Virus record (IMG/VR): IMGVR_UViG_3300021420_000070
Location: 1-42,659 of that record
Strand: one strand, 5' to 3'
DNA length: 42,659 bases
Origin: a virus
Shown: in pieces, positions 36,369-42,659 of the stretch
Layout: every line of letters begins with the position of its first letter
Position numbering within the stretch: position 1 is the first letter of the stretch
Translations under genes and position numbers: made by a program
The notes under the pieces: generated by a model
What the model saw: the letters and a program-made list of their open reading frames with translations, nothing else
The model's database searches: none
What the model was told of the DNA's origin: nothing

Positions 36369-38377
36369 GCGCCGCCGAGATTCCGACGTTCATGCTGCCG
36401 CCGGCGGACGCCTCGCTGGACCCGACCGAGTTCGTTCACCAGAAGCACGGGACGCCGAGCGTGATTTTGCCGTACCGCAGCAGGGACGGTCGGCTGTTGT
36501 TCGTGGATGCGGTGTACCCCCGGGACGAGTCGCGGAGCCGCCTGAAGCGCATCACCCTGTCGTGGCGCTGGTCGTCGGACCTGTGGATGTGCGAGGGGCC
36601 TCCGGGGCAACGGCCTTTGTTCGGACTCGAAACTTTGGACCGCTTCCCCGAAAGGGCAGTGGTGCTGGTCCAGGGACCGCTGAACGCACAACTCGGTGGC
36701 GAGTTGTTTGACCAGAATGCCTGCCTCGGCTGGTCGGACGGGATTTTTCCGTGGGGACGGACGGACTACGAGCCGTTGACGGGACGGCGCGTACTCATCT
36801 GGCCGACGCATGGGGACGCGGGGTTGCTCGCGGCGCTCGACATCGGCAAGTACCTGACCACGCTCGGGTGCCAGGTCGCCATTGTCGATACGCAGGGCAA
36901 ACCGGAGGGTTGGGACCTGATGGCGGCAGTCGGGGACGAGTCGTCCCCGCTCGCGATTAAGACGTGGCTTAAGGAGCACCAGCGTCCGCTCGGGTTCCCC
37001 GTAGAACAACCGAAAGACGAGCCGCTGGAACTCGATGATCCGCCTCACGAAAGTCAGGTCGAGCTGTGGGAGATGTTGAAGCTCACGCGGATCGGCAAGG
37101 CCGAGCCCTACGCCAACATGGCGAACGCGGGACAAATCCTCGCGCACCTCTACCCCCAGGACACGCTGCACTACGACCCTTTCCTCAACCGCACCCGGAT
37201 CGTGACGGGACGGGGGGTGGTTAACCTTGCGGATCATGTGGTTGGGGGGATGCAGCGCACGATGCAGCGGCGGTTCGGGATTCCCCGGATGCAGCGCACG
37301 TCGGTCATCGACGCGGTGGTGCTGCACGCGCGGCACCATCGGCACAACTCCTTGCAGTTCTGGCTCAACAAATTGATGTGGGATGGCCAGGCCAGGCTCG
37401 AGGTCCTCCTCGAGCTGGGTTTTGGGGCAACAAATACCGTCTATCACCGGGCCGTCTCGAGGTGCTTTGTTCTGGGTATGGTCGCGCGCGCCCTGCGCCC
37501 CGGCTGTCAGGTGGACACATTGCCGATTTTCGAGGGTCCTCAAGGGGTTGGGAAGTCGATGGCATTGAAAGCCCTTGGCGGCGAGTTCTATGCCGACATC
37601 GATTCGACGATGGGGACGAAAGAGTTCTGCGAACAAATCCAGGGGAAATGGCTGGTTGAGCTCAGCGAGCTCTCGGCCATGCGCCGGTCCGAGGTCGAGC
37701 GGATCAAGACGGGACTGACGCGGCAGGTCGATGTGTACCGCGAGCCGTTTGCGTTGCTCGCGTCGGATCACCTGCGACAGTGCGTTTTTGCCGGGACGAC
37801 CAATGCCCACCAATATCTGATGGACGACACGGGTAATCGGCGGTTCTGGCCGGTGACCTGCGGGACGGTGAGCTGGGACTGGATCACAACAAATCGCGAG
37901 CAGTTGTTCGCGGAAGCCGTGGCCCAGTTGGGACTGGGCGCAAAATGGTGGGACGTGCCGATACGGGAAGCCGACGAGGCGACCGCCGCGCGCACGTTTG
38001 TCGATGCGATAGACGAAAAAGTAGCCGACTATCTCAGCATCCACACCGGGGACGTACGGATAACCGCCATGCTGGACTCTTGGGACGTGCCTATCGGGCA
38101 GCGCCACGCGGGAATCCAGAAAAACATCGGGACGGCCTTGCGGACGCGCGGGTATGTCCTGGTCAAGACGCGCACGCACAACTTGTGGCGTCACCACGGG
38201 ACGGACGGGACGGGACGGGACGACGGGACGGGACGGGACGGGACGACAGTTCTTCCGTTCCGACGTGCGCGCCGACTCGGGGACGGGGACGGCCGGGACC
38301 AAACGCCGGACCCGTTCGAGCCGGCGCTTGAGGACCAGCTCCACGAGGGACCAGGCGAGCACGAGCTGGATGTGTGA
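36365..38377 (+). CDS. VapE-type primase-helicase-like protein with a degenerate Toprim-like N-terminus
   Basis: Six hundred and seventy residues. The N-terminal 240 resemble a Toprim/primase fold (VVLVQGPLNAQL, GRRVLIWPTHGDAGLLAALD), but the catalytic residues appear replaced: Q where the Toprim Glu is usual, THGD where DxD is usual. The C-terminal VapE/D5-like ATPase has FEGPQGVGKSMAL (Walker A, about 388-400), KWLVELSELSAM (Walker B) and FAGTTN plus GNRRFWPV (sensor and Arg finger). It likely drives replication at the origin. The C-terminal tail is low-complexity (Gly/Asp/Arg/Thr) from a GGGAC array. The coding strand is extremely GGGAC-rich. Confidence 0.82.
   Translation: MSAAEIPTFMLPPADASLDPTEFVHQKHGTPSVILPYRSRDGRLLFVDAVYPRDESRSRLKRITLSWRWSSDLWMCEGPPGQRPLFGLETLDRFPERAVVLVQGPLNAQLGGELFDQNACLGWSDGIFPWGRTDYEPLTGRRVLIWPTHGDAGLLAALDIGKYLTTLGCQVAIVDTQGKPEGWDLMAAVGDESSPLAIKTWLKEHQRPLGFPVEQPKDEPLELDDPPHESQVELWEMLKLTRIGKAEPYANMANAGQILAHLYPQDTLHYDPFLNRTRIVTGRGVVNLADHVVGGMQRTMQRRFGIPRMQRTSVIDAVVLHARHHRHNSLQFWLNKLMWDGQARLEVLLELGFGATNTVYHRAVSRCFVLGMVARALRPGCQVDTLPIFEGPQGVGKSMALKALGGEFYADIDSTMGTKEFCEQIQGKWLVELSELSAMRRSEVERIKTGLTRQVDVYREPFALLASDHLRQCVFAGTTNAHQYLMDDTGNRRFWPVTCGTVSWDWITTNREQLFAEAVAQLGLGAKWWDVPIREADEATAARTFVDAIDEKVADYLSIHTGDVRITAMLDSWDVPIGQRHAGIQKNIGTALRTRGYVLVKTRTHNLWRHHGTDGTGRDDGTGRDGTTVLPFRRARRLGDGDGRDQTPDPFEPALEDQLHEGPGEHELDV
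38198..38247 (+). repeat. GGGAC tandem array inside the primase-helicase gene
   Basis: Eight GGGAC units in 50 bases, arranged as GGGAC(G) tandems with two GACGGGAC breaks. The array encodes GTDGTGRDDGTGRDGT, low-complexity residues near the C-terminus. It is the densest point of a bias that runs through the whole gene (about 33 GGGAC on the coding strand by hand count). Simple tandem expansion, or selected sites; both are open. Confidence 0.85.
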
Positions 38378-38403
38378 ATTTGTAATTTGTTCCGATCCGG
38401 GGC

Positions 38404-38433
38404 AAAAAAATCCCGCGCGGGTCAGGCGCGGGA
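38404..38433 (-). terminator. Rho-independent terminator of the leftward AAA+ operon
   Basis: Read on the minus strand: an 8-bp stem TCCCGCGC/GCGCGGGA (38433-38426 and 38418-38411), 7-base loop, then seven T's (38410-38404). It is 33 bases downstream of the gene that ends at 38467, so it closes the minus-strand module. A second hairpin, CCGGGCG/CGCCCGG (38439-38455), lies just before it. On the plus strand there is no T-run, so primase-helicase transcripts are not obviously stopped here. Confidence 0.85.
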
Positions 38434-38466
38434 CAAATCCGGGCGAATCGCCCGGCTAGCGGGGTT

Positions 38467-38826
38467 TCAATTCACGTCGAACGGCTTGCGCGCCACGCTC
38501 GCGTACACGCCCGGCGCGATCTGCGTCCCCTCCGCTTTGATCGCGTCCGCTTCCGCTTCCGTGGTGGCGCATTGCGCTCCAAAGTCGCCACGCTCAAACG
38601 CCGCGTGTAGTTCGCGCGGTCCGCCCTTGTAGATCTGCGCCGCGCGCGACTTGCAACGCTCCACTGCCGCGTCGCGCGTCTCATCGTCAAAATGGCAGAT
38701 GCAGAACTTCGCGGCAGACTCCGCGATTGCCTCGCGCTTCGCCTTGTTGTTGTTGATGAGCATGGCGAGAATCATCATCGTCGCCACGTTTTCGGGATTG
38801 TCGGTTTCCACAAACGTTGTATCCAT
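38467..38826 (-). CDS. Small acidic protein, last gene of the AAA+ operon
   Basis: One hundred and nineteen residues from the ATG at 38826-38824. It is Ala/Glu/Asp-rich with helices around 20-70, and has CICH near 42-45 and two more Cys (58 and 86), without a clear zinc pattern. It shares an operon with the ATPase and VWA-like genes, separated by an 80-base structured leader. Its role with them is unknown; such small partners could be substrates or regulators. Confidence 0.65.
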   Translation of the reverse strand: MDTTFVETDNPENVATMMILAMLINNNKAKREAIAESAAKFCICHFDDETRDAAVERCKSRAAQIYKGGPRELHAAFERGDFGAQCATTEAEADAIKAEGTQIAPGVYASVARKPFDVN

Positions 38827-38840
38827 CGGTGCTAAGTCTC

Positions 38841-38899
38841 CATCGGTTCAAACGATGCCGGTATGGCATCCCTGAGCGCACCCTAGTCGGATGCGCTCA
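38841..38899 (-). promoter_or_regulatory. Structured leader before the small AAA+-operon gene
   Basis: The 81-base gap between VWA-like and small-protein genes contains three inverted repeats. They are TGAGCGCA/TGCGCTCA (38873-38899, 11-base loop), GATGCC/GGCATC (38854-38870) and CATCG/CGATG (38841-38857). The last two share bases 38854-38857 and cannot form together. No T-run follows any of them. Alternative hairpins before a gene suggest RNA-level regulation or processing. Confidence 0.4.
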
Positions 38900-38907
38900 A
38901 GGCTACG

Positions 38908-39735
38908 TTACCCCTGCGATTGCTCTTTGATTGCCTCGCGCATGGCAGCGACTACCGCGCGCGTGTCGCCGCGTTTAGTAGCGTCGCTGACTGCATCCAT
39001 ATCGGGGAGTATCACGGCACCCTCCGCGTCCTGCCCGATTGACGCGACCGCATACTCGCGTGTCGGCGAGCGCACCGAACCGTAGCCGCCATCCGCGACA
39101 CCGATGCGGCACGCGACCGGATCTAACTCGCGCCACGCGAACAACACGCGGCGCAGAAACATCGGATGGAACGCAAACGCGATTTTTGACAAGTCAAGCG
39201 GTTCGCCGAACTGACGCACGGCAACGCTCATGCAATACGTTGACCCTGAGCCGCGCGTCACGTCTAGCGCGTACACGGCAACGTCTACCCCTGCCGCGTC
39301 TAGCTCCGCGACTACCTGAGCCAATGCCGCCGCGTAGCACGCGGCTTGCTCTGCGCTGTACCCGCAGTTATAGATGCACGACACGACAAGCACGACGCGT
39401 TGAATGGTGCCGCGCTCGCCCGGAACGAGCATACATTCCGGATCACCTGCAACGTACGCGCCGACGACGGGCAGGTAGCCTGCTACGTCTAGTTCAAACG
39501 CCGGGCCGTTGTCGCTAGTGACGCCACCGCGCGTGAGCTTCTCAATCTCGCGCACACCCCCAGGCCAACCGAAGCGGAGCTTTTTCATGGCGTCAGCCCA
39601 TGACCCGCCGGACCATTCCGTTGACGTGCGCTGACTTGAGTTGCCGGAATTTGCAGGCCGATCATTCTTGCGCGTCGGCCGATCCTTGACTGTGCGTAGC
39701 AGCGTCGGCCAATCAATTGTTTTGAGTGTACTCAT
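38908..39735 (-). CDS. VWA-like (CobT/DUF7192-type) partner protein
   Basis: Two hundred and seventy-five residues from the ATG at 39735-39733, which overlaps the ATPase stop as ATGA. The middle (RVVLVVSCIYNCGYSAEQAA, then AALAQVVAELDAAGVDVAVY) is the alpha/beta pattern of von Willebrand A domains: a strand, a helix, then DVAVYALD. The classic metal-binding D-x-S-x-S is absent (VSCIYNCGYS instead), as in divergent VWA proteins that accompany MoxR ATPases in phages. It probably forms a complex with the adjacent ATPase. The assignment rests on pattern and pairing. Confidence 0.65.
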   Translation of the reverse strand: MSTLKTIDWPTLLRTVKDRPTRKNDRPANSGNSSQRTSTEWSGGSWADAMKKLRFGWPGGVREIEKLTRGGVTSDNGPAFELDVAGYLPVVGAYVAGDPECMLVPGERGTIQRVVLVVSCIYNCGYSAEQAACYAAALAQVVAELDAAGVDVAVYALDVTRGSGSTYCMSVAVRQFGEPLDLSKIAFAFHPMFLRRVLFAWRELDPVACRIGVADGGYGSVRSPTREYAVASIGQDAEGAVILPDMDAVSDATKRGDTRAVVAAMREAIKEQSQG

Positions 39736-40958
39736 GCGCGCGCTGCCTCTTTGATTTTCTCTACGGTGTCGGTGTCCAGTCCCGCGAACACCGTTGCTGC
39801 TTCCGCTTGTTGCAGCGTGAAGCCTGCCGCGAGCATGGCGCAACCTTGCAGAGTAGCGCGGGGCGTGACCAGTACTTTGACGCCGACTTCAATCACGGCG
39901 CGGCGGATGGACTGTACGCGGCGGACCCATTCGGCACCTGCCGCGCCTGCCAAGTCACGCTCTAACGTTTCGTCGTACGGCATCTCAACACGTATGAACC
40001 GTTGCAGCGTCGCGTTATCCAAGCGATTGCGTCCGACATACTCGGCGGTCGCGCCCGTTCCCCATGTGTTAGCGGATGCGATGCACACAAAGTCTGTATG
40101 CCGCGTGACCATTTTGTCCGGGAAAGCCGCGACGCCGGAATCCATCATGCCGTTGAACGAGTTGATTGCCTTAGCGTCGCTCGCATCGAATTCGTCCCAC
40201 CCGAACACGCCACCAAACTCCCATGCCATGCGTAGCGGCGTCCGTAGCGTTGTTGAATTACCGTTCGGCGACACAAAGCCTATCAATTGGAACGGTGTGC
40301 TGACTGCGCCGGTATACGCATACGGCAGGTTCAATGCTTCGGCGATTTGTGCTGCGAGGTGTGACTTGCCTGAACCGGACGGACCGACAAGCATTACGTG
40401 TTGCCGGCGTCCGCCCGACGGGCGCATGTTGACGTAGCGCAACACCGGTTCAAACACCGCATGGCGATGTGCGGCGGGCAGTGTGTTGACGGTCGCGCCG
40501 TTGCAGGTGATGTCGATTGAGCGCGGCGCGAGCTTCTCAAGTTCCTCGCGCACGACGGCGCGAATGTTTTCCGGATCGGCGGCATTGCCTAGTAGCTCGG
40601 CGAGTGCGTCGGCGAGTGTGGCATCGGTGCGCTTGCGTTGTGCGGTAGCCTGCGTGCGCTCGGACGGTGCGGCGACGGCTGGCGTGTTTTGAATATGGCG
40701 CGACATTGCGCCGTTCACGTTGTCGGAACATTCGTCGCAGAACGTGTCGTCGTCGTGCGAGCAGGGGCAGTCACACTGACTCTTGAGTTTATCAAAGCAC
40801 GCTTTGATAACGTTTGAACGCAAGTCGCCACCGACTTTCGCTGGCGAATATATCCGCCCGTGGTCGCCAGTCACGCCGCACGCAGCCGCTATCTTGAATA
40901 GCGTCCGGATGTCGCACTGATCCGGCGCGAGTTTGAATGTGTTTGAATGGTTGAACAT
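39732..40958 (-). CDS. MoxR/CbbQ-like AAA+ ATPase
   Basis: Four hundred and eight residues. A Cys-rich stretch (CDCPCSHDDDTFCDEC, about 63-78) could bind zinc. The AAA+ core has MLVGPSGSGKSHLA (Walker A, about 187-200), GVFGWDEFDASD (Walker B, about 248-259), CIASANTWG (sensor 1) and NRLDNATLQRFIRVEMPYDE (Arg finger region). MoxR-type ATPases act as chaperones that remodel a VWA partner or its target. GGGGA lies eight bases before the ATG. Related proteins in phages are often labelled CobS-like. Confidence 0.9.
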   Translation of the reverse strand: MFNHSNTFKLAPDQCDIRTLFKIAAACGVTGDHGRIYSPAKVGGDLRSNVIKACFDKLKSQCDCPCSHDDDTFCDECSDNVNGAMSRHIQNTPAVAAPSERTQATAQRKRTDATLADALAELLGNAADPENIRAVVREELEKLAPRSIDITCNGATVNTLPAAHRHAVFEPVLRYVNMRPSGGRRQHVMLVGPSGSGKSHLAAQIAEALNLPYAYTGAVSTPFQLIGFVSPNGNSTTLRTPLRMAWEFGGVFGWDEFDASDAKAINSFNGMMDSGVAAFPDKMVTRHTDFVCIASANTWGTGATAEYVGRNRLDNATLQRFIRVEMPYDETLERDLAGAAGAEWVRRVQSIRRAVIEVGVKVLVTPRATLQGCAMLAAGFTLQQAEAATVFAGLDTDTVEKIKEAARA

Positions 40959-41020
40959 GGTCGCGATTCCCCGCTAGCTTTGGTTGCGGCTTGCGCCGTG
41001 TCGGTGTGTCCGACTTGTCA

Positions 41021-41048
41021 AGCATAGCAGATACGCGCGCTAGCTCAA
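41021..41048 (-). promoter_or_regulatory. Leftward extended -10 promoter of the AAA+ operon
   Basis: On the minus strand, TTGAGC (41048-41043) and TATGCT (41026-41021), 16 bases apart, preceded by TG at the -15 position (an extended -10). It lies 63 bases upstream of the ATPase ATG. The inverted repeat AAGTG/CACTT spans 41048-41063, and ACTTGTCAA is repeated at 41013-41021 and 41059-41067, flanking the promoter. These repeats are candidate operators. Confidence 0.55.
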
Positions 41049-41072
41049 GTGCTTGCACACTTGTCAATAGCC

Positions 41073-41351
41073 GTGGACCCGTGGACCGTCCGTTGACCTA
41101 ACTCGGCGCACAGTCCACTACATAACCTACTGTTAACCCTCTATATGTGGACCTATTACCCATGTGGAGTGTGTTGTGACTATATATGTGGGGTAGAGGG
41201 TATATATGGCCTCTATATAGGTATAGGCAGTAGGGCCCACACCCTCCACACGGTCCACACTTCAGGGGGGTCAAGGGCTTAGCGCGGGGAGGGTCCACGC
41301 TCCTAGGGCAGGGTCCACGGGGTATTTGCACCATTTGTTGCCGTGGTCCAC
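41073..41351. other. Candidate replication origin: GTGGAC/GTCCAC cluster
   Basis: Non-coding stretch of about 500 bases between the AAA+ promoter and the HNH gene. GTGGAC occurs at 41073, 41081 and 41147, and its complement GTCCAC at 41113, 41253, 41293, 41313 and 41346. Chance predicts far fewer than one such hexamer in 280 bases. An AT-rich core (about 41140-41225, with TATATGTGG twice and CTCTATATAG) lies among them. Iterons plus an AT-rich unwinding region in a gene-free gap, next to replication genes, suit an origin. Three GGGAC sites follow at 41450-41479. Confidence 0.5.
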
Positions 41352-41545
41352 GCGGTCCGCCGTGGTCGGCGGCGAATTACAAATCGGTGCCCTGTATGTA
41401 TGTCCTCCCTCGATGGATATACAGCCTGTATGTTTGTACAACAAATCCCGGGACGGACGGGACGGATCGGCCCCGGGACGCGATGGGGCTGGTGACTGAA
41501 ACGGGGTAGCACCCCCTGGCCTAGCCCGAAAAAAGCAACAAACAG

Positions 41546-41558
41546 AGCTTTGCTGTAG
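41546..41558 (+). repeat. 13-bp motif AGCTTTGCTGTAG, copy 2
   Basis: Exact copy of 34469-34481. Here the TAGGA partly inside the motif's end also serves as ribosome site for ATG 41568. The sequence just upstream is A-rich (GAAAAAAGCAACAAACAGAG). The two copies share no longer similarity, so they are not part of a duplicated gene. Confidence 0.5.
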
Positions 41559-41567
41559 GATTAATGG

Positions 41568-42134
41568 ATGGCGTGTCAGGGATGTCGGAGGGCGATGAGT
41601 TACGCGTGGAAGTACGCGCGCTCGACGGTGCATCCCAAGCGGATATGTTTTGATTGTTTAAAGAAGCGAGCGTGGGCGAAGGAGAAGCGGAAGGCGCAGC
41701 GGAGGGCGACGCGGCCGTGGTTATTTGGTCCGCCGAAGCCGGTAGTTGAGAGTTTGCTGCGGAGGTGCAGCAAGTGTAAGCGGACGAAGCCGCGTGGAAA
41801 TTTCTACCGGTACTGGTCGACTGAGAAGGGACGGTTTCGGCGGCGATCGTGGTGTTTGGAATGTGAGAAGGGACCGAAGGCGGCGCGGATGGCGCGGCGG
41901 AAGTTTTTGGAGAGAGGTTGGTACACTGGCGAGGACGTGCAACGGAAGATCAGTGAGCAGCGTGGGATGTGTGGGATTTGTTTTAAGCCGTTGTTACCGG
42001 ACTTTCACGTTGACCATATCGTGCCGATTGCGCGTGGTGGGTCGAACACTGCTGGAAACATCCAGGTGGTACATGCGAAGTGCAACTTGAGGAAAGGGGC
42101 TAAATTGCAATATTTTCCGAGGGGGGTAATGTGA
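41568..42134 (+). CDS. HNH endonuclease with N-terminal zinc fingers
   Basis: One hundred and eighty-eight residues. CQGC and CFDC (N-terminus), then CSKCKRTKP and CLEC (about 67-99), form two paired-Cys zinc fingers. The C-terminal HNH is CGICFKPLLPDFHVDHIVPIARGGSNTAGNIQ with VVHAKCNLRKG. It probably nicks DNA and homes. It is paralogous to the HNH gene at 42373 (shared KAARMA, YTGED/YTAEE, HVDHIVPIA/HIDHIVPLA). Codons are G-rich and different from those of the head genes, which suggests acquisition. Confidence 0.9.
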   Translation: MACQGCRRAMSYAWKYARSTVHPKRICFDCLKKRAWAKEKRKAQRRATRPWLFGPPKPVVESLLRRCSKCKRTKPRGNFYRYWSTEKGRFRRRSWCLECEKGPKAARMARRKFLERGWYTGEDVQRKISEQRGMCGICFKPLLPDFHVDHIVPIARGGSNTAGNIQVVHAKCNLRKGAKLQYFPRGVM

Positions 42135-42373
42135 TGAAGAAGTTACCGATCCGAGGGGCTCGGGTGAAGCAGCTTCCAGCCGAGCGGGTTCACAAGCGAC
42201 GGCGGAGTGACGCGAATGGTGCGGCACTCAAGACCGCGTTTGAGAGGAGAAAAGCGCTATCGTTAGCGGACGGGTTACGTGCTGCTTTCCAATGGGAGGA
42301 GACAGCGCAAGGGCTGAAGTATTGGAGTGAGGTAGCGACGCATTTAGAGAAGCTGGCGGGGCTGTTGGAGTGA
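42134..42373 (+). CDS. Small protein with AFxWxxTxQGxxYW motif
   Basis: Seventy-nine residues from ATG 42134; a GTG at 42131 would add one residue, but GGGGGG at 42121-42126 is better spaced for 42134. The N-terminus is basic; the C-terminal half has LRAAFQWEETAQGLKYWSEV, like the AF-x-W-x-x-T-P-Q-G-x-x-(F/Y)-W-x-x-(V/I) segment common in small phage ORFs. Function unknown. Its TGA overlaps the following ATG. Confidence 0.7.
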   Translation: MKKLPIRGARVKQLPAERVHKRRRSDANGAALKTAFERRKALSLADGLRAAFQWEETAQGLKYWSEVATHLEKLAGLLE

Positions 42374-42659
42374 TGGGGCCGACGCCGCTGAGCAAGGTAT
42401 GCACGCGCTGTGGTTGTTTGAAGGCGCGTGGATTATTTCGGCGGAAGGGAGTGAGGTGGAGTGCGCAGTGTAAGGAGTGTGAGCGGCCGGGGAAGGCGGC
42501 GAGGATGGCGAAGCGGCGGTTGAGGATGAAGGGTGGTGGGTCGTACACGGCGGAGGAGATGCAGGGTGTTGCGCGGCGGCAGGAGTGGCTGTGTGCGGTG
42601 TGTCGGAAGCACTTATTGGTGGTGGGTTATCACATCGACCACATCGTGCCGCTGGCGAA
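42373..42659 (+). CDS. HNH endonuclease, N-terminal part (continues at base 1)
   Basis: Ninety-five complete codons from ATG 42373, continuing at base 1 to the stop at 100 (128 aa in all). CTRCG and CKEC form the zinc finger; GKAARMAKRR leads to YTAEEMQ and LCAVCRKH; HIDHIVPLA is the H-x-D-H core of the HNH. The remaining Asn and CxxC are supplied from bases 2-60. It is a shorter paralogue of the nuclease at 41568. Confidence 0.93.
   Translation, partial: MGPTPLSKVCTRCGCLKARGLFRRKGVRWSAQCKECERPGKAARMAKRRLRMKGGGSYTAEEMQGVARRQEWLCAVCRKHLLVVGYHIDHIVPLA

Noticed and set aside
36343-36711. Frame overlapping the start of the primase-helicase gene, and similar short plus-strand frames
   Set aside because: Out of frame with the motif-bearing gene and without ribosome sites or protein-like composition.
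36050-38362. A 770-codon open frame on the minus strand opposite the primase-helicase gene
   Set aside because: It exists because GGGAC-rich, high-GC coding DNA leaves the complementary frame free of stops. Its translation is Arg/Pro/His/Val-rich without motifs, whereas the plus strand has clear ATPase motifs.
41100-41350. CRISPR-like array
   Set aside because: The repeated unit is only six bases, in mixed orientation and irregular spacing, with no direct-repeat/spacer periodicity.

Overview
The window is the complete genome of a small tailed bacteriophage, opened at an arbitrary point. Joining the last base to the first restores one uninterrupted HNH-endonuclease gene: the frame entering the right edge at the HIDHIVPLA motif continues at base 1 as KGGSNT...NIQLLCPRCN and stops at 98-100. 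About 42.66 kb, high G+C, a podovirus-like portal, adaptor and tail set with no tape measure, sheath or long-tail genes, and a nested spanin pair (lipobox LVAC) together suggest a podovirus of a high-GC Gram-negative, probably proteobacterial, host. No integrase, repressor, RNA polymerase or DNA polymerase was recognised, so the phage is probably lytic and uses host polymerases.

Layout. (1) 1-3.3 kb, plus strand: end of an HNH gene, a dyad, a short ORF with a Tat-like motif, a KGG-motif protein, a DUF2829/Tad2-like protein (predicted Thoeris anti-defence), then the large terminase. (2) 3.3-9.5 kb: small proteins, portal, two related HNH nucleases bracketing two tiny Arg/Lys-rich peptides and a terminator, scaffold-like protein, major capsid protein. 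(3) 9.5-21.6 kb: head-tail adaptor, tail hub, fibre and glycine-rich proteins, small membrane proteins and three large proteins likely to be ejected internal virion proteins. (4) 21.6-28 kb: host-recognition cassette: a repeat-built fibre, a beta-helix tailspike-like protein, a possible binding module, a glycosyltransferase-like protein and a methyltransferase. (5) 28-30 kb: lysis cassette: stand-alone PASTA protein, DUF5675 protein, holin-like protein, Rz with nested Rz1.

(6) 30-34.5 kb, minus strand, converging on the late operon: recombination operon read leftward from a promoter near 34.5 kb: YqaJ-type exonuclease, zinc-finger and basic small proteins, RecT annealase, small ORFs and a decayed tRNA-like element. 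(7) 34.5-38.4 kb, plus strand, diverging from (6): SF2 helicase, VRR-NUC nuclease and a VapE-type primase-helicase-like protein whose gene is crowded with the strand-biased pentamer GGGAC. (8) 38.4-41.05 kb, minus strand: MoxR/CbbQ-like AAA+ ATPase, a probable VWA-like partner and a small protein, bounded by an extended -10 promoter and a rho-independent terminator. (9) 41.05-41.57 kb: non-coding, with eight GTGGAC/GTCCAC hexamers around an AT-rich core; candidate replication origin. (10) 41.57 kb to the end, continuing into base 1: two related HNH nucleases around a small protein.

Almost all genes within a block overlap by 1-4 bases (ATGA, GTGA, TAATG, TGATG), which implies translational coupling in long operons. 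The least explained parts are the AAA+/VWA-like module, the GGGAC bias with the GTCCAC cluster, the tiny basic peptides, and the separate PASTA and DUF5675 genes. Gene functions were judged by eye from motifs; no database search was run.
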